64,000 nt of DNA from Lewinellaceae bacterium (GTDB taxonomy: Bacteria > Bacteroidota > Bacteroidia > Chitinophagales > Saprospiraceae), in contig JACJXV010000003.1 of assembly GCA_020636445.1 (NCBI GenBank), forward strand, positions 62,001 through 126,000, written 5' to 3'. Numbering within the stretch: the first letter of the stretch is position 1; every line of letters starts with the position of its first letter. The translations under genes and the position numbers were made by a program. This document shows, piece after piece, positions 19,101-27,300 of the stretch. Under the pieces are notes generated by a model. It was not told the origin of the DNA, ran no database searches, and saw nothing but the letters and a program-made list of their open reading frames with translations.

Positions 19101-22100
19101 CTGTTTGCTGTTTTGGATCGCTCCCAACCCAAAATAGCGCCTGATATTCTTTTATGGAATGCCTGGCGGACCCCATCAGTTGAGCCCGGCACAACGGCAC
19201 AACTGGATCTGGCTGTTGGCGGAGAAAAGGTGTGGGTACTCCTGGAACTGGAACGTGACCGGGAGATCATTCGTCGTCGTTGGCAGCAGCTGACCAACTG
19301 GCAAGTCGAATCCTATACCGTACAGGAGGCTGACCGGGGAAACCTGACAGCTCACCTGACCTATGTGTTTCAAAATCGCGCCTTTACCGACCAAAAAACA
19401 TTGGTAGTTCCGTGGTCTAATAAAGAACTAACCATCGAGTATCTCACCTTCCGCGATAAGCTCAAACCTGGCCAGCAGGAAGAATGGCAATTGCGCATTA
19501 GTGGTCCTCAGGGCGAGCGCGTAGCCGCTGAAATGGTAGCCACCCTCTATGATGCTTCCCTGGATCAGTTTGTACCACACGGGTGGGGATTAGATCTTTA
19601 TCCGCAACGTAGTTATGGCTACTTGCGGTGGGGAGCCGTTAACTTCAGTACGGAGAGTACCCAATTTAACCGGTATCGCCCCTATCAACAACACCTTTAT
19701 CAATCACAATCGTATCCGGAGCTTAATTGGTTCGGGTTTCCGCTGGGCGGCTACAGCCGAAACATTCAAATGCGGGGAGGGGTAATGGCTTATTCGATGG
19801 CCATGCCAGAGGCGTCGGAGAAAATGGCCTTTGATTCTGCCGGGCCACCGCCACCGCCTCCACCGACACCAGGCGAGGATGAGGAGATTTCAAACCAATC
19901 CAATCCTGTAGTGACTTCGACTGCTACCCAGGAGGGAGGGTCTTCTGTAAGGACTAATTTGAAAGAGACCGTTTTCTTTCTTCCACAGTTGCGTACCGAT
20001 GCAGAGGGCAGGGTTATCATTGCCTTCACGATGAACGAAGCACTCACCCGCTGGAAACTGCTCACGCTTGCGCATACCCAGGAATTACAGGTAGGGCTGT
20101 CCCAAAAGGAAATTGTCACTCAAAAAGAACTCATGGTGCAGCCTAATCCGCCCCGGTTTATGCGACAGGGGGATGTGGTGGAATATTCGGCCAAGGTGAG
20201 TAATTTGACTGACCGGGAGCTTTCGGGATCGGCAACCCTGGAATTAGAAGATGCACTTACCTCGGCAGCATTGAACGAAGCTTGGAGAATAGTGGCTGTA
20301 CCACAGCCGTTCTCTGTCGCTCCTGGTCAATCTGCCCGACTGGTTTGGCAGGTTCAGGTGCCGGTTAATACCACCGTTTCGTTGCTTACCCACCGGGTCA
20401 AGGCACAGGCCGGATCTTTTGCTGATGGCGAGGAGGCGGTAATTCCGGTGCTAACCAATCGTATGTTGGTCACTGAAACACTGCCGCTGTTTGTGCGTGG
20501 TGGCCAGACCCGGAATTATACGCTCAAGTCACTGGCAAAAGCGAAAGAAAGCAGTAGTTTGGAGCCCCATCGACTGACGCTGGAATTTACTTCCAACCCA
20601 GCCTGGCTTGCGGTAAAAGCATTGCCCTACCTGATGGAATATCCCTATGAGTGTACAGAACAAATTTTTAGCCGTTGGTATGCGAATGCACTGGCTACTG
20701 CGGTCATCCAGCAATATCCAAAGATACAGCAGGTATTTGCCAAGTGGCGGGGTACGGATGCATTGCAGAGTCCATTAATGCAGAATGAAGAGCTCAAGGG
20801 GGTTATTCTGGCAGAAACCCCCTGGGTGATTGAGGCGCAAAGTGAAGCACAGCAGCGCCAAAATATTGCCTTGCTCTTTGATTTAGACCGGATGAGCCGC
20901 CAACAACAAACAACTTTGCGCACGCTGGCCGACCGGCAAGGCGAAGACGGCGGCTGGTCTTGGTTTCCTGGTGGCAATGCGAATTGGTATATCACACAAT
21001 ACATGCTTGCCGGGATGGGTCATCTTGACCGCCTAGGTGCGTTACCTGAGGATCTTCCTGAGGGCTTGGTTGAAAATGCACTGGGGTTTGTTGATCGGGA
21101 GGTTTTGCGGTTATACCAGGATATGCTCAAGGCTGCTAAAGCTGGAACGATTGATCCCAAGAAAGATCAATTGTCCAATATCCTCATTCATTACCTCTAT
21201 ATGCGAAGTTTTTTCCCGGACCTGGATCCCGCACCTGAATTGCAGGAGGCAATTGCTTATTATGAGGACCAGGCTCGTCAATACTGGACCAGCAAAGGGC
21301 TTTATCAACAAGGGCTCCTGGCATTGGCATTACAGCGCAATGGGGATGATGAAGCTGCCCAACGGATTGTGCGATCCTTGCGAGAGCGGGCATTGCAATC
21401 CAAGGAGCTGGGGATGTACTGGAAACAGCCGCCTAGCTATTGGTGGTATGAAATGCCGGTGGAAACGCAAAGTCTGATGATCGAGGTTTTTGATCAGGTT
21501 GCCAAGGATGCGGATGCGGTGGAAGAACTTAAGATTTGGCTATTGCGGAACAAACAGACAACGCATTGGCAGACGACCAAAGCTACTGCTGAGGCTGTTT
21601 ATGCATTGCTCAGCACCGGTGCAGCCGGTGAATCATGGCTGGCACAGGATAAACCAGTAGCGATTACTTTCCCTAAAACACCAAAGCGCAACTATAGCGT
21701 GGGCCTGGAGGCTGCACAGAACGATGCCGAAGCAGGAACCGGTTACTTTAAAGTAGACTGGGCGGGTGCCGAAATTCAGCCATCGATGGGCAATGTTAAA
21801 CTTCAAAATCCCAATAGCACAATTGCGTGGGGAGGTTTGTACTGGCAATATTTTGAAGATCTGGATCGCATTGAAACCTTTGCCGAAACACCACTTACCC
21901 TGGTAAAGCAGGTGCTACGGGAAAAAAGGACAGATCGTGGCCCCGTGTTGGAAGCCTGGTCGGATGAAGCACCCTTGCAACCAGGAGACAAGCTCGTGGT
22001 GCGTTTGGAATTGCGGGTTGATCGCGACATGGAATACGTTCATCTCAAGGATATGCGTGCCAGCGGCCTCGAACCGATACAGGTACTTAGCGGTTATCGC

Positions 22101-22310
22101 TGGCAAGGAGGTTTGGGGTATTACGAAAGTACCGGCGATGCAGCCACGAACTTCTTTATGGACTATCTGCCCAAGGGAACTTATGTCTTCGAATACCCAT
22201 TGCGGGTGAACCTGGCGGGTAGTTTTTCCAATGGCATTACCACCATACAGTGTATGTATGCTCCGGAGTTCAGTAGTCATTCGGCAGGCATGCGGGTAGT
22301 GGTTAAATAA
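16197..22310 (+). CDS. Bacterial alpha-2-macroglobulin family protein
   Basis: A 2037-residue protein of the bacterial alpha-2-macroglobulin class, large protease-trapping proteins thought to protect the periplasm or surface from foreign proteases. The N-terminus has a hydrophobic signal segment but no clear lipobox. The MG2-type core includes FFLDRAIYRPGQPIYFKG (near 615) and a repeat of beta-rich domains. A proline-rich linker lies near residue 1217. The thioester motif CTEQ (Cys1486, in YPYECTEQ) matches CxEQ, so the covalent trap appears intact. It is followed by an alpha-helical toroid-like region typical of the thioester domain. Bacterial homologues often neighbour pbpC; none is here. 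It stands alone, separated by about 290 and 85 bases from its neighbours. Confidence 0.9.
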   Translation: MMNVQRIFWTRLLPWGIGCLFFFFQYPHTMAMQTNNQDYPLEWKVIDSLEQEGLIRSALDRVEALYVRAKREEAYSQVIKTLIYQSKYQMQLEENGEVLVIERLQKEMTSASFPLQPILQSMLAEMYASYLGAHYWELGDRTTTADFRPEDLGTWSAAQLQQECNQLYLRSVSYTQSRAIPLEDWAAITMPGVNTTGRWPSLYDFLTQRAIAHFASGQQFLSEPAYAFFLDQDEAFAPANIFAGHVFPARDSNSQQWQALRLFQELLQFHASDADPTALLDADLKRLNFVRDIAVNDLKDSLYLQSLERLYEQYPSLSVTGEVVLAIAREYQRRGNEYKSAEGDRYRLDLVRATEWCEKAIARYPGTYGANQCALLLDQLHGGSVSINLTSVVLPGKPILFKVDYRNIPVLQGRVIRFSEADFEKFQEAGSKEARAMLARMKPVQTLAVHLPDDGDLQLHAIESRLNGLPLGRYALVVSDERQALEGKEDLPWSIVFFDVSQLASFNRQSPDQKGREFVVVDRQTGQPLEGVEAIFYSSRYDQQRQRNIQEEIGRARTDQDGFVKAPQESRSFTVKWVKGEDVLYSENNYYNSWRSNDPGRTEIRTHFFLDRAIYRPGQPIYFKGLVLAKDPGATPRILTNENVKVILRDVNYQEVETLEFVTNSFGSFQGTFTAPSGGLLGTHTLVSSAGNSQQYFQVEEYKRPRFSVELKAPQETVRLNESVTVIGEAKAFAGNAIDGATVSYRVVRQARYPWWPWWRKMPSNVGSEMEIGHGETQTDAAGHFEVRFTAIPDRSIPPADKPEFSYTIYADVTDITGETQSSETQVLVSYVGLRSSLTFPTSVDRASGEVKLDLGLENLNGQPQTGTIQVMVQQLNAPAKPYLARYWEKPDRTIMSPADFKRDFPYLAFGKEDEPSSWTTRRTLLDSAVAITGSAQLALATQDWEPGQYQVVTRITDPSGEVLEKKHLFAVLDRSQPKIAPDILLWNAWRTPSVEPGTTAQLDLAVGGEKVWVLLELERDREIIRRRWQQLTNWQVESYTVQEADRGNLTAHLTYVFQNRAFTDQKTLVVPWSNKELTIEYLTFRDKLKPGQQEEWQLRISGPQGERVAAEMVATLYDASLDQFVPHGWGLDLYPQRSYGYLRWGAVNFSTESTQFNRYRPYQQHLYQSQSYPELNWFGFPLGGYSRNIQMRGGVMAYSMAMPEASEKMAFDSAGPPPPPPPTPGEDEEISNQSNPVVTSTATQEGGSSVRTNLKETVFFLPQLRTDAEGRVIIAFTMNEALTRWKLLTLAHTQELQVGLSQKEIVTQKELMVQPNPPRFMRQGDVVEYSAKVSNLTDRELSGSATLELEDALTSAALNEAWRIVAVPQPFSVAPGQSARLVWQVQVPVNTTVSLLTHRVKAQAGSFADGEEAVIPVLTNRMLVTETLPLFVRGGQTRNYTLKSLAKAKESSSLEPHRLTLEFTSNPAWLAVKALPYLMEYPYECTEQIFSRWYANALATAVIQQYPKIQQVFAKWRGTDALQSPLMQNEELKGVILAETPWVIEAQSEAQQRQNIALLFDLDRMSRQQQTTLRTLADRQGEDGGWSWFPGGNANWYITQYMLAGMGHLDRLGALPEDLPEGLVENALGFVDREVLRLYQDMLKAAKAGTIDPKKDQLSNILIHYLYMRSFFPDLDPAPELQEAIAYYEDQARQYWTSKGLYQQGLLALALQRNGDDEAAQRIVRSLRERALQSKELGMYWKQPPSYWWYEMPVETQSLMIEVFDQVAKDADAVEELKIWLLRNKQTTHWQTTKATAEAVYALLSTGAAGESWLAQDKPVAITFPKTPKRNYSVGLEAAQNDAEAGTGYFKVDWAGAEIQPSMGNVKLQNPNSTIAWGGLYWQYFEDLDRIETFAETPLTLVKQVLREKRTDRGPVLEAWSDEAPLQPGDKLVVRLELRVDRDMEYVHLKDMRASGLEPIQVLSGYRWQGGLGYYESTGDAATNFFMDYLPKGTYVFEYPLRVNLAGSFSNGITTIQCMYAPEFSSHSAGMRVVVK

Positions 22311-22395
22311 TTGGTCGGATATCGGAAGCAGGTTAATAGAACAACCGCGTTCGGTAGTCGATAAAAAGTGGCGCCACGTACTGTTTTGTGGTAAA

Positions 22396-23133
22396 TTGAC
22401 CCGAAATGAACTAACCATGATCAAAAAAGAACTGGTTAATTATGCAGCCAATAGTTTAAAAAAGACAATTATGAGTGAATCGAACGGCGAACGGGGGAAA
22501 CACGCGGATACCATTATTCGCAACCACATTATCTGGGCAATGGGGGCCGGATTTATTCCCGTCCTGATTGCTGATGTTTTTGCGGTTAGTGCCCTGCAGT
22601 TGGACATGATTCGGCAACTCTGCCGGGTTTATGATATCGATTTTTCTGAAACCCAGGGTAAGGCCATTGTAACCTCTCTGACGAGCACAACGATCGCGCG
22701 GATCACGGCAGGAAGCGTGGTGAAACTCATCCCCGGGGTAGGTTCCATTTTAGGTGGAGTAACAGTTTCTGTTTTCGCCGGAGCCTCAACGTTTGCACTT
22801 GGGGAGGTGTTTAAAAAGCATTTCGAAATGGGAGGTACTATCCTCGATTTCGACCCCGCACGCTTGAAAAAATTATACAAAGAGAAGTTTGAGAAAGGTA
22901 AGAAGGTTGCTCAGGAGTTGCAAAAACAGCAGCAAGGTAAACCTGAAAAAGGGGATGTAACGGTAAAGCCCAACGTGGTTACAGACAGCCCCGAAGCCTA
23001 CAGCCAGCCTCATACCGAAGGCCAGGAAAGCGTAGTGGATAAGTTGCGGGAATTGGCAACCTTAAAAGAACAGGGTATTATTTCGGAAGAAGAATTTACC
23101 CAAATGAAGAAAAAGCTAATCGATAATTTCTAA
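22396..23133 (+). CDS. DUF697-like membrane protein with C-terminal SHOCT domain
   Basis: A 245-residue protein. Residues about 48-78 and 105-140 form hydrophobic, glycine-rich helices (IIWAMGAGFIPVLIADVFAV and KLIPGVGSILGGVTVSV) as in DUF697/YcjF-type proteins. A charged KEKFEKGKKVAQELQKQQQ linker follows. The last 30 residues (LRELATLKEQGIISEEEF then KKKLI) are a SHOCT motif, a short oligomerisation module. Function is unknown. The start may be the ATG at 22396 or the one at 22417; the difference is seven residues and neither has a clear ribosome site. A strong terminator follows at 23306-23340. Confidence 0.72.
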   Translation: MTRNELTMIKKELVNYAANSLKKTIMSESNGERGKHADTIIRNHIIWAMGAGFIPVLIADVFAVSALQLDMIRQLCRVYDIDFSETQGKAIVTSLTSTTIARITAGSVVKLIPGVGSILGGVTVSVFAGASTFALGEVFKKHFEMGGTILDFDPARLKKLYKEKFEKGKKVAQELQKQQQGKPEKGDVTVKPNVVTDSPEAYSQPHTEGQESVVDKLRELATLKEQGIISEEEFTQMKKKLIDNF

Positions 23134-23238
23134 AAATATTGGGGAATTAGCCGCTGATAAATAGGCAACACGGGTAAGTGGCCGACTATTTTTTTCAGCA
23201 TGGCATAGGAATAATCCAGATATTTGCACCGTAATTGA

Positions 23239-23269
23239 AAAGATTGCCCTGTCTGAAAGGGCAATCTTT
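23239..23269. terminator. Perfect 12-bp hairpin
   Basis: AAAGATTGCCCT (23239-23250) pairs perfectly with AGGGCAATCTTT (23258-23269) over a 7-base loop. The arms end in AAA/TTT, so it could act on both strands, but no long T run follows. Confidence 0.6.
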
Positions 23270-23305
23270 CAATGCATAGTCAATCGTTTTTCGGTTTGTT
23301 TATAC

Positions 23306-23340
23306 AGGTCATCTTTGGTACTCCAAGGATGACCTTTTTT
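23306..23340 (+). terminator. Rho-independent terminator of the DUF697/SHOCT gene
   Basis: AGGTCATC..TTGG pairs with CCAA..GATGACCT (13-bp stem including one wobble) around the tetraloop TACT, followed directly by TTTTTT at 23335-23340. The T run is on the plus strand, so it serves the upstream plus-strand gene. Confidence 0.8.
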
Positions 23341-23527
23341 GTCTGGTGGTCTATCAAGTTTGGAATTAAGGATTAGTTGACCGTGAAGCGACACCTCTAT
23401 GTCTCATTGCGTCGTTGCGTCGTTGCGAGAAATTTCGGTGAATAATCAGGCGCAAGGGAAAATCCGGAGGTTTTTTCGGTGGATAGCTGAACCCGTAAAT
23501 TATTAGTTGACAAAGCATTAGTGTTGA

Positions 23528-24529
23528 TTACATATCCCACCGGGCTACTGGCTCTATGTCCTGTGTGGTAAATTCACCGGCCAGGTATTTGTAATATCCG
23601 GTAACCCCGATCATCCCAGCATTATCTGTACAGTATTGGAATGGAGGGATAAACGTTTGCCAGCCCTGTTGATTACCTAATTCCTGAAGTCCTTTGCGTA
23701 GGGCAGAATTTGCCGAGACTCCTCCAGCCAGGGCCACTTGTTTGATGCCGGTAAGCGTTACGGCCAGTGTGAGTTTATGTAACAAAATGGAAACTATTCT
23801 ATCCTGTACAGAGGCACAAATGTCGGCCAGGTTTTCGGATATGAACTCCGGGTTATTCGCCAATTCTCGTTTCAGGAAATAGAGTATTGAGGTTTTTAAA
23901 CCACTAAAACTAAAATCGAGTCCTGGAATTTGCGGCTCCGGAAAGGAAAACCGGGGTACGCCCTGTGCTGCCAGCCGATCGATTTCCGGCCCTGCCGGAT
24001 AATCAAGGCCCAGTAGCTTGCCCGTCTTGTCAAAAGCCTCTCCGGCCGCGTCATCCTGCGTTTTTCCGATTACTTCCAGGTCCAGGTAATCGCGTACCAG
24101 AACAATTTGGGTATGGCCCCCGCTAACGGTGAGGCACAGGAACGGAAAGGTAGGGTAGGGAGGCTCGGCAAAGTGGGCCAGGACGTGGGCGACCAGATGA
24201 TGAACCTCGATCAGCGGAATTTGCAGACTTAAGCCCAGGGCCTTGGCAAAAGATACGCCAACAATGAGTGAACCAATTAACCCGGGTCCACGCGTAAAGG
24301 CAACAGCTGAAAGCTCCTCTTTGCTTACGCCCGCTTTTTTTATTGCTTGATCTACCACGGGGATAATATGCACCTGATGGGCGCGCGATGCGACTTCCGG
24401 AACTACCCCTCCGTACTGGCGGTGGGCTTCCTGGCTTGCTACGCAATTACTGAGAACATGGCCATCCCGGATAATCGCGGCGGCAGTATCATCACACGAT
24501 GACTCGATTGCTAAAATAGTTATCGGCAT
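23528..24529 (-). CDS. tsaD: tRNA N6-threonylcarbamoyladenosine transferase TsaD
   Basis: Transfers the threonylcarbamoyl group to A37 of ANN-decoding tRNAs, working with TsaB, TsaE and TsaC. The 333-residue length is normal. The ASKHA-fold start ILAIESSCDDT, the metal-binding HHLVAH (His111 and His115, the same numbering as E. coli), SGGHTQIVLV, and LAGGVSANSALR near the C-terminus are all present. None of the partner genes is nearby. It is transcribed away from the bactofilin gene across a 165-base divergent gap and converges on the DUF697 gene. Confidence 0.96.
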   Translation of the reverse strand: MPITILAIESSCDDTAAAIIRDGHVLSNCVASQEAHRQYGGVVPEVASRAHQVHIIPVVDQAIKKAGVSKEELSAVAFTRGPGLIGSLIVGVSFAKALGLSLQIPLIEVHHLVAHVLAHFAEPPYPTFPFLCLTVSGGHTQIVLVRDYLDLEVIGKTQDDAAGEAFDKTGKLLGLDYPAGPEIDRLAAQGVPRFSFPEPQIPGLDFSFSGLKTSILYFLKRELANNPEFISENLADICASVQDRIVSILLHKLTLAVTLTGIKQVALAGGVSANSALRKGLQELGNQQGWQTFIPPFQYCTDNAGMIGVTGYYKYLAGEFTTQDIEPVARWDM

Positions 24530-24694
24530 ACTGGGAAAAATGCGGAATTACTTCTATTTTTTGCCCCCGAAAAGGGCTGCTTCCTGCCCGTCATTGTAGG
24601 TTGGCTTTGTCTCGCATTTTGCAGCGCACTGCCGACCCGAAAACGGGGAGCCCGGAAACCAATAGATTTATAACCCATGAAATAGTTAATAGTT

Positions 24695-25069
24695 ATGTCA
24701 CTGACGAAAACCAAACCCACCTCTGGCATCTCAACGCCCACATCTTCTCCGGAAGGAGGCAGCAGTTGTGTCATCGCCGGCGGAACAAAAATAGAGGGAA
24801 ATTTTCAATCCGCCGAGAATGTTCGCCTTGATGGAACCATCGTTGGCGATTTTAGTTGCGATAAAAAGCTGGTGGTAGGTAAAGAGGGAACCGTAGACGG
24901 GAATATCCGGGCACGGGATGCCGTAATTTTAGGAACGGTTAAGGGTGATATGACGATCTCCGGGTTGCTTCATCTGGAACGTTCGGCACATATTACAGGA
25001 AATATTACAACGGGTAGTCTGAATGTTGAAGAAGGCGCTCGCTACGATGGTCATTGTAAGGTTGGATAA
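24695..25069 (+). CDS. Bactofilin (polymer-forming cytoskeletal protein)
   Basis: A 124-residue bactofilin. After a short disordered, Ser/Thr/Pro-rich tail (1-24), the body from CVIAGGTKIEGNF to ARYDGHCKVG shows the repeated short-strand pattern with G-xx-G turns expected for the right-handed beta-helix of this family (VRLDGTIVGDF, KEGTVDGNI, VILGTVKGDMT). Bactofilins polymerise without nucleotide and localise envelope enzymes or shape determinants. The divergent neighbour is tsaD. The downstream membrane-anchored gene starts 127 bases later and may be functionally linked, but this is inference. Confidence 0.9.
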   Translation: MSLTKTKPTSGISTPTSSPEGGSSCVIAGGTKIEGNFQSAENVRLDGTIVGDFSCDKKLVVGKEGTVDGNIRARDAVILGTVKGDMTISGLLHLERSAHITGNITTGSLNVEEGARYDGHCKVG

Positions 25070-25127
25070 GCGAAAAATTTTCGCTAAAAAGATACCACTG
25101 CGCGGCCAATCATTTTCGGGACTTCCC

Positions 25128-25135
25128 TAATTTTG
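25128..25135 (+). promoter_or_regulatory. -7 element upstream of the 194-residue membrane protein
   Basis: TAATTTTG is a perfect TAnnTTTG match, 61 bases before the start at 25197. No clear -33 TTG is found, so confidence is moderate. Confidence 0.4.
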
Positions 25136-25196
25136 GCCAACCCTATAGTGGAATTATGTCAAAAAATGGTATTATTGCATCAAAACAAACCGAGAG

Positions 25197-25781
25197 ATGA
25201 GATTAATCATTAACCTGATCCTTGTCGCTATTATTGCCCTGTTGATCTATGCCCTATACGATAGTATTCGGGAACCTATCGCGTTCAAAGCGCAGAAGGA
25301 GCGCCGTGAACGCGCTGTTCAGGACAAGCTGACAAAAATCCGTACTGCCCAAGAGGCTTTCCGGGACATTACCGGTCAATATGCTGGTACTTTTGATACC
25401 CTAAGTCATGTCCTGACTAACGGTCGTTTCTCGATCATCCAGGTCTTTGGTGACCCTGATGATCCTAACTTTACGGGTCAGATTACCTATGACACCCTGT
25501 ATCGTTCAGCAAAGGATTCTATGCAAAAAATGTTGGGTGTCACCAACTTTGACTCTTTGCGCTATGTGCCCTTCGGTAATGGTGCTACCTTTGATGTTCA
25601 AGCGGATGTGATTGAATACCAAGGGTCTGAAGTTCCTGTTGTACAGGTAGGAACGCCTTACAAAGCCTTCATGGGCGCATTTGGGGATAAGCGCTTTGCG
25701 CGTTACGATCAAAAGTATGATCCGGAAGCTCCTATCAAGTTTGGCAATCTCAATTCACCCAACCTCGCCGGCAATTGGTAG
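25197..25781 (+). CDS. Membrane-anchored protein of unknown function
   Basis: A 194-residue protein that I cannot assign to a named family. One N-terminal membrane segment (about 4-22) is followed by a charged helix (FKAQKERRERAVQDKLTKIRTAQEAF, about 30-56) and a mixed alpha/beta body ending in LNSPNLAGNW. The layout (short cytoplasmic end, TM, long helix with a type IV pilin-like look but no prepilin cleavage site) suggests a periplasmic domain on a single anchor. Its stop codon overlaps the TTG start of the DUF3822 gene, so the two are coupled, and rsmD follows. Confidence 0.75.
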   Translation: MRLIINLILVAIIALLIYALYDSIREPIAFKAQKERRERAVQDKLTKIRTAQEAFRDITGQYAGTFDTLSHVLTNGRFSIIQVFGDPDDPNFTGQITYDTLYRSAKDSMQKMLGVTNFDSLRYVPFGNGATFDVQADVIEYQGSEVPVVQVGTPYKAFMGAFGDKRFARYDQKYDPEAPIKFGNLNSPNLAGNW

Positions 25782-26626
25782 AAAAGGGATTTGACATAGA
25801 AGAAGAAGTCTACTCGCGGCAGCATGCCGCACACCAAAAACTGTCCATTCTGATCGGAATGGACAGTTTTAGTTATGTTATTGTGGATAACCAGCAGCAG
25901 CTCCTGGTTTTTCGTAGCTTTTCCCAGCCCCAGGAAGGTCGCCTCCATCGGTTTCATATGACCAACTGGCAAACGGTTTTCACAGAAAGTGATCACTTGC
26001 GCCAGACATTTCGGGAGGTCCGTGTCGCCATTGATTTACCACAGATTGCACTGGTCCCGGGGTCTTTGTATAAGCCGGAAGCAAAACAGGCTTATTTGCA
26101 GGGTATTGCTTCACTGCCCACCGCCAGCAATATCAAAAGTGATTCGGTTGCCTCTATGGACTCCTTTGCCGTGTATGCTGTCCCGGGGGCTTTGGAGGCC
26201 ATGCTGGACCATTATCTGCCTGGTCGGCAACAGTGGCATTTGTATACAGCATTAATCCCTCATTTACAACAAAGGACAGCCAAAACGGGAACGGCTGTTT
26301 TTGCTAAAATCAGCTCCCATAAAATCAATTTATTTGTTTTTCAGCATGGACAGTTGACCTTTGCTAATGCTTTTCCGTGTGTTACAGGTACGGATCATTT
26401 ATATTATATACTGGCTGTAATGGAGCAGTTTTCGCTGAACCCCAAAGAGGTTCCAGTGCAGATATTTGGTCACTTATTACCCGATTCAGCTATTTTCCGG
26501 CAATTAAGCAGGTATTTGCCCAAGATTCAGTTTTTGGAAAATAATACGCCTTATCAACCCGGACCCAAACTTAAACTTCATCCTGGTCGTTTTTACCTCG
26601 ATCATCTGACTTTGTTGCAGGTGTAA
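25775..26626 (+). CDS. DUF3822 family protein
   Basis: A 283-residue Bacteroidota-specific protein. DUF3822 proteins have a predicted actin-like ATPase fold; here the first lobe starts KLSILIGMDSFSYVIVDNQQQLLVF and a second begins TAVFAKISSHKINLFVFQHGQL. The start is TTG at 25775, overlapping the upstream stop (TTGGTAG). No ATG or GTG occurs until the Met within the first strand at 25859, which would truncate the fold. It sits immediately upstream of rsmD, a pairing often seen in this phylum. The biochemical role is unknown. Confidence 0.82.
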   Translation: MVEKGFDIEEEVYSRQHAAHQKLSILIGMDSFSYVIVDNQQQLLVFRSFSQPQEGRLHRFHMTNWQTVFTESDHLRQTFREVRVAIDLPQIALVPGSLYKPEAKQAYLQGIASLPTASNIKSDSVASMDSFAVYAVPGALEAMLDHYLPGRQQWHLYTALIPHLQQRTAKTGTAVFAKISSHKINLFVFQHGQLTFANAFPCVTGTDHLYYILAVMEQFSLNPKEVPVQIFGHLLPDSAIFRQLSRYLPKIQFLENNTPYQPGPKLKLHPGRFYLDHLTLLQV

Positions 26627-26638
26627 TTTCAATAGCCC

Positions 26639-27190
26639 ATGCGAATTATTGGCGGAACCTTGAAAGGTCGGCGGTTTAATCCCCCGGCAGATAAATGGCC
26701 AACGCGCCCCACCACAGATTTTGCCAAGGAAGGTTTGTTTAATATTCTGGCGAATAACGTCGACTTTGCCGACTTAAAAGTATTGGATCTCTTTGGCGGT
26801 ACAGGTAGCCATAGCTATGAGTTCATTTCCCGAGGTTGTACTAATGTCACCTATGTGGATAAATTTGGCCCCGCAGTAGCTTTTGTCAAGCGGATGGCTA
26901 AAGAACTATCCCTGGAATCTTCCCTGAGAGTTTTCCGGGCCGATGTTTTTAAATTCATGCCTCATTGCGGGGAAACGTTCGATTATATTTTTGCCGGCCC
27001 TCCCTATCCTTTACCCAACCTGGACAGCATTCCGGATTTAATCTTTCAATATCAGCTGTTAGCCCCGGAAGGATGGTTTGTTTTAGAGCATAATCCTAAC
27101 CATGATTTTACAAAACATCCACATTTTTTTCAACAGCGGAACTACGGGACTACCATTTTCAGTTTCTTTAAGAACGAAGTGTCCGAATAA
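26639..27190 (+). CDS. rsmD: 16S rRNA (guanine966-N2)-methyltransferase RsmD-like
   Basis: SAM-dependent methyltransferase expected to modify G966 of 16S rRNA. The 183-residue length is normal. MRIIGGTLKGRRF at the N-terminus is the family signature, and the SAM-binding motif is VLDLFGGTGSHSYEFISRG. The catalytic (D/N)PPY motif reads AGPPY here, because the codon at the D/N position is GGC (at about 26995). This residue is normally conserved in amino-methyltransferases, so activity should be verified. It starts 12 bases after the DUF3822 stop and is probably in the same operon. Confidence 0.88.
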   Translation: MRIIGGTLKGRRFNPPADKWPTRPTTDFAKEGLFNILANNVDFADLKVLDLFGGTGSHSYEFISRGCTNVTYVDKFGPAVAFVKRMAKELSLESSLRVFRADVFKFMPHCGETFDYIFAGPPYPLPNLDSIPDLIFQYQLLAPEGWFVLEHNPNHDFTKHPHFFQQRNYGTTIFSFFKNEVSE

Positions 27191-27300
27191 TCAGCCGAAA
27201 CTGCAGGTTTAAGTAGGTATTATCCAGCAATTCTCGGGTACTGGGAATGCACTTCCCCTGCATGGAAACCGTTTTTACCAGACTGAAAAGGAATATCTCG

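Larger units (their letters stand above)
23134..23527. other. 394-base intergenic region between convergent genes
   Basis: No gene seen. It contains two hairpins (listed separately) and a small tandem repeat, TTGCGTCG repeated 2.5 times at 23407-23427. It separates the plus-strand DUF697 gene from the convergent minus-strand tsaD. Confidence 0.6.
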
